The notes under the pieces were generated by a model that was given only the letters and a program-made list of their open reading frames with translations, was not told where the DNA came from and did no database searches. The position numbers and the translations under genes were made by a program. A DNA stretch of 64,000 nt. Source: SAR202 cluster bacterium (GTDB lineage Bacteria; Chloroflexota; Dehalococcoidia; Lucifugimonadales; UBA2962). The stretch is taken from NCBI GenBank assembly GCA_009392275.1, contig VFGV01000008.1, positions 34,501 to 98,500 on the forward strand, written 5' to 3'. Of the stretch, positions 59,255 to 64,000 are shown piece by piece (within the stretch, counting starts at the first letter, position 1; every line of letters begins with the position of its first letter).

Positions 59255-62200
59255 GTGAAAAATCTCTTAATTAAACTCTTAATAATATTGTCAATTCTCG
59301 CATTAAGTTGTGCAGAATCTAAACCGATTGCAATCGAAACACAACCAAAAGAACAAATAGAGTCAATTACAGAGCCCACTGCAACAGCACAGCAGTCTGC
59401 AGATCCAACTCCAAGACCGACAAACACAGCATCTCCTGTTTCCAATGAAATAGATCCTACAGACACAGTTGATCAAAGTGAAGTGACTGAAGAAATTAGT
59501 GAGAGTACATATGATCCCAACTGTATGATTAAAGTTTTAGGTAGACCGAGAACAGACGATATTGTCTATTTTGATGCGAAAATAGATCAAGCAGAACTCA
59601 TGAGTATCCAGCACTGCAAGCTCGGAAAGCCTGAAATAGAAAATGATTTTGAAGAGGACAGAGGTCGCGATGATGATAGAACGCGTAATGAAGATAGACC
59701 TGAAGAAGATGATGACAGACGCCGCAATGAAGATAGATCTGAAGATGATGACAGACGCCGCAATGAAGATAGACCTGAAGATGATGATAAACGCAGATAC
59801 GACGATGAAGAATGGGAATGCAGCGGAGATCAGAAAGATGAAAGTGGTTTACCTAAAACACCAGACTGCAACGTACCTCCAGTAGAACTTCCAAACGGCG
59901 TTGTCGCTGCTGACCTAACTAATGTAACCCTACCAGTCGCTAAATATGAGCAACCTTTTGATAGTTGCCAGATTTATGAAGGAGAACAATGTTCTGAATT
60001 AAAGTGGGAGAAGGTGTCAGACGTACAGGCAGGCGAATTCGTGGAAATCAAAATCTCACCTGTTGATTCAAATATCATGTATGCAGGTGTCGATTCTAAT
60101 GATATGACTATGTACCGGAGCACGGATGCTGGTGCCAGTTGGGACCTAGTTCATGTAACAGGCCACGTTGGTTCATTAGCACTAAGTCCAGTTGATAAAG
60201 ATATTGCTATTTATACAAATTTGGAATGGTCCGTCCAAGCCACCTTTGATGGCGGAGAATCATGGGAATCAGTAGTTGGTTTTACTGCCGATCAAGGCAA
60301 TGTTATACCTTTCACAGCAATACAATTTTCTTCCCAGCAGCCTAATATCGTATATGCTGCCGCTCTTCAGTCTGGCGATACGCGAGGAGATATATGGCCA
60401 GCTGAACCTTCTGATCTATATAAAAGCATAGATTCTGGCAAAACTTGGACCAAGACAGGCACCTGTTCAACATGCTCTGCTATCGATGCAATTGTTGTGA
60501 TGCCAGATAACCCTGAAGTGATATGGGTTGCAGGGGATGGAGGTGTCCAATACACACGTGATGATGGAGTGACATGGAGCGGCAACGTGATTTCGTATCT
60601 TGAAGAAGTCGCTAACAGCAAGAAAAACCTCAATGAAAACAACCCTCCAAAAGTGATGGGTCTGGATATTCACCAGAACAACCCAAACATCATATTGGCT
60701 GCTTCAACAAACGAAGGATTGTTCCGTAGTTCTGACAGTGGATTAACCTGGGAAAGAATTAACAACGGACTAAATTCTCTCAAGTTACACCACGTTCATT
60801 TCGCACCTAGCAATGGCAATGTTGCTTATGTAACTAGTCATGATGGAATTTTTAGAAGTAATGATTCAGGCAAATCCTGGACCGATATAAGTGAAGGATT
60901 GGCATACAAATTCCTAACGCCTGTAGCAATTGATCCAACTGATGAAAATATCGTTTTCATTGGCACTGCCACTGAAGTATATACAACACATCCCAAACAC
61001 AAGAATAGAGGAATGCATAAAGGGGAAGGCTTATACAAAAGTATAGACGGTGGAAAAACTTGGTATAGAAGTGACAAGGGTATATACGAAGCGAAGATAG
61101 CACAAATGGGAAATCATCCAATTGTCCCATTCAATCTCTGGGTCGGAGGTGAGTCTGGACGAGGCAATTTCTTTTCCCCTGATGCTGGAGATAGTTGGTG
61201 GTTTTCTCCATCAATAACGTCTCATTATCCAATGGTATATGCCTTCTCATATGATTTTCCATATGTGATCTATACCACAGGATGGTTAAGAACAGGAGAG
61301 TTAACTGCCAGTACCGATTTCGGTGCAAGCTGGTATGTATTGACTCACGAAATTGAATCTGGATTAAGTGAGGAAACTTACAACTTAGGATTGCGCCTGG
61401 AAGGAGCCGCTGATTTCCACTTGCACGGAGTAGCTGTAGCACCAAGTAATTCAGACGTTATATATGTAGGTTCAGTACACGATTCGGTATATCCCGACTT
61501 GACTTTCAATCTTGACGGAGCACACATATTTAAATCATCAGATGGAGGTAAATCCTTTCAAGAAAAGTCTAATGGATTTCCTATTGAAACAAAGACATCA
61601 ATTAACTCCATAATTGTACATCCAACAAACCCTGATATTGCCTATGCGATGACAAGCCTTCATGAAACCACAACCGCTATAGGTATATATAAAACAACTA
61701 ATGGCGCAGAGTCTTGGTTTGAAATTAATGACGGCCTAGATGAATTTACAAACGATCTGCAAATGGACCCAATCGACCCTGAAATACTGTATGCGGCCAC
61801 AGAAAGTGGTATATATAAATCGACTAATGGAGGTCAAAAATGGGATAAGTCCTCAACAGGTATACCCAAGGGCGCAGTAATTGACATGGCTATTGATCCG
61901 ATTAACCCAAATGTTCTTTATGCAATAACCGCAGACGATATATATAGAACACAAAATGCTGGTAAAAATTGGTACTCTGTAAACTTAGGATTACCTTTAC
62001 TTGAGCCTTCATCCAAGCCACTTTCCGCTCAAGAAAAATTGTTCGGAAAATTACTTTTGGATCGTACGCAAACGGGACATTCCGAGTACGGAGGCACATT
62101 TGCACAAGACCGAACTCTTGAAATTGATTCAACTGGAAAGGTAATTTTTGTTGCGGTTAAAACTTCCAGAAATGACAGGGATAAAAACTCGGAGCGCCTA

Positions 62201-62530
62201 CTGTACAGAGCAATTTTAACTCCTCTAATTAGTCTAGTTTATGAATTTGCGATAAAAGTTGACGGCAGAGTGGAGAGCATAGAAGTGACTTCACAGTCCC
62301 ATATATTTGAAATGACATTTAACACAAATTCCAAAGAACTCAGCTTTATGGCCGGTGGCCCTAAGGGAACTAACTCATCCACCACGGTATCAATACCAAA
62401 CACTCTCCTTTCTGGACAGTTGGAAGTATTAGTAGACGGGATACGGGTACCAAGTTCTAATGGCAATGATGGAGTCACATTTGATCTTATTCATGCGGGC
62501 AGTAGCCAAGTAACAATTAAGGCCAAATAA
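59255..62530 (+). CDS. Asp-box (BNR/sortilin-like) repeat lipoprotein with acidic Asp/Arg/Glu repeat linker
   Basis: Lipobox LALSC; about 13 S.D.G.[TS]W-type motifs; DDDRRRNEDRPE tandem repeats near the N-terminus. Confidence 0.87.
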   Translation: MKNLLIKLLIILSILALSCAESKPIAIETQPKEQIESITEPTATAQQSADPTPRPTNTASPVSNEIDPTDTVDQSEVTEEISESTYDPNCMIKVLGRPRTDDIVYFDAKIDQAELMSIQHCKLGKPEIENDFEEDRGRDDDRTRNEDRPEEDDDRRRNEDRSEDDDRRRNEDRPEDDDKRRYDDEEWECSGDQKDESGLPKTPDCNVPPVELPNGVVAADLTNVTLPVAKYEQPFDSCQIYEGEQCSELKWEKVSDVQAGEFVEIKISPVDSNIMYAGVDSNDMTMYRSTDAGASWDLVHVTGHVGSLALSPVDKDIAIYTNLEWSVQATFDGGESWESVVGFTADQGNVIPFTAIQFSSQQPNIVYAAALQSGDTRGDIWPAEPSDLYKSIDSGKTWTKTGTCSTCSAIDAIVVMPDNPEVIWVAGDGGVQYTRDDGVTWSGNVISYLEEVANSKKNLNENNPPKVMGLDIHQNNPNIILAASTNEGLFRSSDSGLTWERINNGLNSLKLHHVHFAPSNGNVAYVTSHDGIFRSNDSGKSWTDISEGLAYKFLTPVAIDPTDENIVFIGTATEVYTTHPKHKNRGMHKGEGLYKSIDGGKTWYRSDKGIYEAKIAQMGNHPIVPFNLWVGGESGRGNFFSPDAGDSWWFSPSITSHYPMVYAFSYDFPYVIYTTGWLRTGELTASTDFGASWYVLTHEIESGLSEETYNLGLRLEGAADFHLHGVAVAPSNSDVIYVGSVHDSVYPDLTFNLDGAHIFKSSDGGKSFQEKSNGFPIETKTSINSIIVHPTNPDIAYAMTSLHETTTAIGIYKTTNGAESWFEINDGLDEFTNDLQMDPIDPEILYAATESGIYKSTNGGQKWDKSSTGIPKGAVIDMAIDPINPNVLYAITADDIYRTQNAGKNWYSVNLGLPLLEPSSKPLSAQEKLFGKLLLDRTQTGHSEYGGTFAQDRTLEIDSTGKVIFVAVKTSRNDRDKNSERLLYRAILTPLISLVYEFAIKVDGRVESIEVTSQSHIFEMTFNTNSKELSFMAGGPKGTNSSTTVSIPNTLLSGQLEVLVDGIRVPSSNGNDGVTFDLIHAGSSQVTIKAK
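59669..59812 (+). repeat. Coding 36-nt tandem repeat, about 4 units
   Basis: Units 59669-59704, 59708-59743, 59744-59779, 59780-59812 encode DDDRTRNEDRPE / DDDRRRNEDRSE / DDDRRRNEDRPE / DDDKRRYDDEE. Confidence 0.9.
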
Positions 62531-62536
62531 CAATCA

Positions 62537-62560
62537 CGGATAAATCTTAATTGTTATCCG
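62537..62560 (+). terminator. Possible terminator hairpin after the Asp-box gene
   Basis: CGGATAA-N10-TTATCCG 7 nt after the stop; no strong U-tract. Confidence 0.35.
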
Positions 62561-62591
62561 GAAATATCAAATGGGGTTTTTAACTTAAAGA

Positions 62592-64000
62592 ATGTTTGCT
62601 CCAGATATCAATTCAATATCCAGTTCAATAAATGCTAACCCGCACTATATGGTTGAACCATTTACGCCGCCCTTACCTTTAGTTTTATGTTTAGTTGCTG
62701 CTGCAGGAGCAGTAATTGCATCATTTATAGTTCTTATCTTCTTTTATAAAAACACACACGCATACAGTACATATCCAAAATTTGATCTTATGAAGCTTAG
62801 CGTCTTCGGATATATTGAACGAGCTCATATTAAATTTATAATCCAATTATTCAGCGTTTTCTTATTCATAATCGTAGTGCTATCTGGTTTCATTGGAAGC
62901 TCTGATCCGGTCTACAATATTGCTCCAACATTTGTATGGGTAATATGGTGGGTTGGACTTGCCTATGTATCTGCTTTCGTGGGCAATCTTTGGTCATTGA
63001 TTAATCCATGGAAAATAATTTTTGAGTGGTGTGAACAAGTATCCGGTTTATTTGTTAGAAACAGCTCAATTTCTGTGCAGCTAAGTTACCCATCCAATTT
63101 GAAAGCCTGGCCAGCCGTTTTGTTATTTGTGGTTTTTGCATGGATAGAAAATGTTTACCCTGGAGCTATTGTTCCATCAAAAATTAGCTTAATCATATTG
63201 GTTTATTCCATTATTACATGGGTAGGGATGTTCTTATTTGGCAAGGATACCTGGCTGCGTAATGGAGAGGTTTTTACATTGGTTTTTGGCTACTTATCCA
63301 GATTTGCACCAATACACGGTGAATCAATTAAGACAGCATCTGGGAAAACTGGTACTTCGAGCAACATAAAGACGCATTTGTATGTAAGACCAATCTCATC
63401 CGGCTTGCTTGATATAAAGCGTGCTTCTATTTCAGAGACATTGCTGATTTTACTTCTATTGGCCACAGTCACGTTTGATGGATTTACAGGCACCAAAAGA
63501 TGGATGGATATACAAATCTATTTAGAACCATATAGTAACAATATAACGTTAATTAACACGTGCGGACTTATCTTTACCATTTTTATATTCTTTGTCGTTT
63601 ATTTTGCTTTCGCTAAATTGATGAAACTTGCTAGTGGCAGCTCATTTAGTGCACAGCATTTAGCAACAACATTTGTGCATACATTAATACCAATAGCCCT
63701 TGCGTATCATGTAGCTCATTTTCTTATGTTTTTGCTTATACAAGGTCAAACCATAATTCCGCTAGCTTCTGACCCTTTCGGGTTTGATTGGAATATTTTC
63801 AACACGACACTGTATCGAGTGAATTTTATGATCGCTAGCTCAAACTTTTATTGGAGCATCTCGATAATATCTATATTAGTCGGTCATATCATTGCAGTAT
63901 TCTTATCCCATAGCATTGCAATGCGATTATTTGAATCGCAGTCTTCAGCAATACGAAGTCAGTATCCTATGCTGTTATTGATGGTTGGATATACGGTAGC
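62592..64000 (+). CDS. Large integral membrane protein, truncated by window end
   Basis: Open frame from ATG 62592 to the window end (MFAPDINSISSSINANPHYMVEPFTPPLPLVLCLVAAAG...); many TM helices; NLWSLINPWKIIFEW motif resembles proteins annotated 'fenitrothion hydrolase'-like. Confidence 0.8.
   Translation, partial: MFAPDINSISSSINANPHYMVEPFTPPLPLVLCLVAAAGAVIASFIVLIFFYKNTHAYSTYPKFDLMKLSVFGYIERAHIKFIIQLFSVFLFIIVVLSGFIGSSDPVYNIAPTFVWVIWWVGLAYVSAFVGNLWSLINPWKIIFEWCEQVSGLFVRNSSISVQLSYPSNLKAWPAVLLFVVFAWIENVYPGAIVPSKISLIILVYSIITWVGMFLFGKDTWLRNGEVFTLVFGYLSRFAPIHGESIKTASGKTGTSSNIKTHLYVRPISSGLLDIKRASISETLLILLLLATVTFDGFTGTKRWMDIQIYLEPYSNNITLINTCGLIFTIFIFFVVYFAFAKLMKLASGSSFSAQHLATTFVHTLIPIALAYHVAHFLMFLLIQGQTIIPLASDPFGFDWNIFNTTLYRVNFMIASSNFYWSISIISILVGHIIAVFLSHSIAMRLFESQSSAIRSQYPMLLLMVGYTV

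Overview
The window is AT-rich and gene-dense, and looks like a bacterial chromosome segment. The family mix (LLM flavin oxidoreductases, mandelate-racemase-type enolases, SDRs, a UbiA-type decaprenyl-phosphate phosphoribosyltransferase, kelch and Asp-box lipoproteins) suggests a marine Chloroflexota/SAR202-like genome; this is inference, not proven. Core content: a conserved minus-strand block rpsB-tsf-pyrH-frr-uppS-cdsA-dxr-rseP-ispG-proS; a divergent plus-strand block rpsO-pnp-dapB-asd-dapA; purA; two tandem class-III aminotransferases; four tRNAs (Met-CAT, Val-TAC, Leu-CAG, Arg-GCG); dnaE; groES-groEL; an HdrD-like Fe-S oxidoreductase; a TM0106-like nuclease; a BtuFCD/FecBCD-like ABC importer; and several surface lipoproteins. 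The strongest unusual signals are: (1) a thioredoxin-fold redoxin whose reading frame is interrupted only by an in-frame TGA at the redox-active site, followed by a bacterial-SECIS-like hairpin, so a candidate selenoprotein that the ORF track truncates; (2) an unlisted 25-aa peptide with 7 cysteines (metallothionein-like), co-oriented just upstream of a phosphotriesterase-family gene and a protein of unknown family; (3) two paralogs of that unknown family in this window, one with a 16-bp hairpin embedded in its 3' coding end; (4) a carbamoyltransferase with substitutions in two normally invariant carbamoyl-phosphate motifs; (5) several perfect palindromes at promoters. No CRISPR array, prophage, IS element or rRNA was seen.
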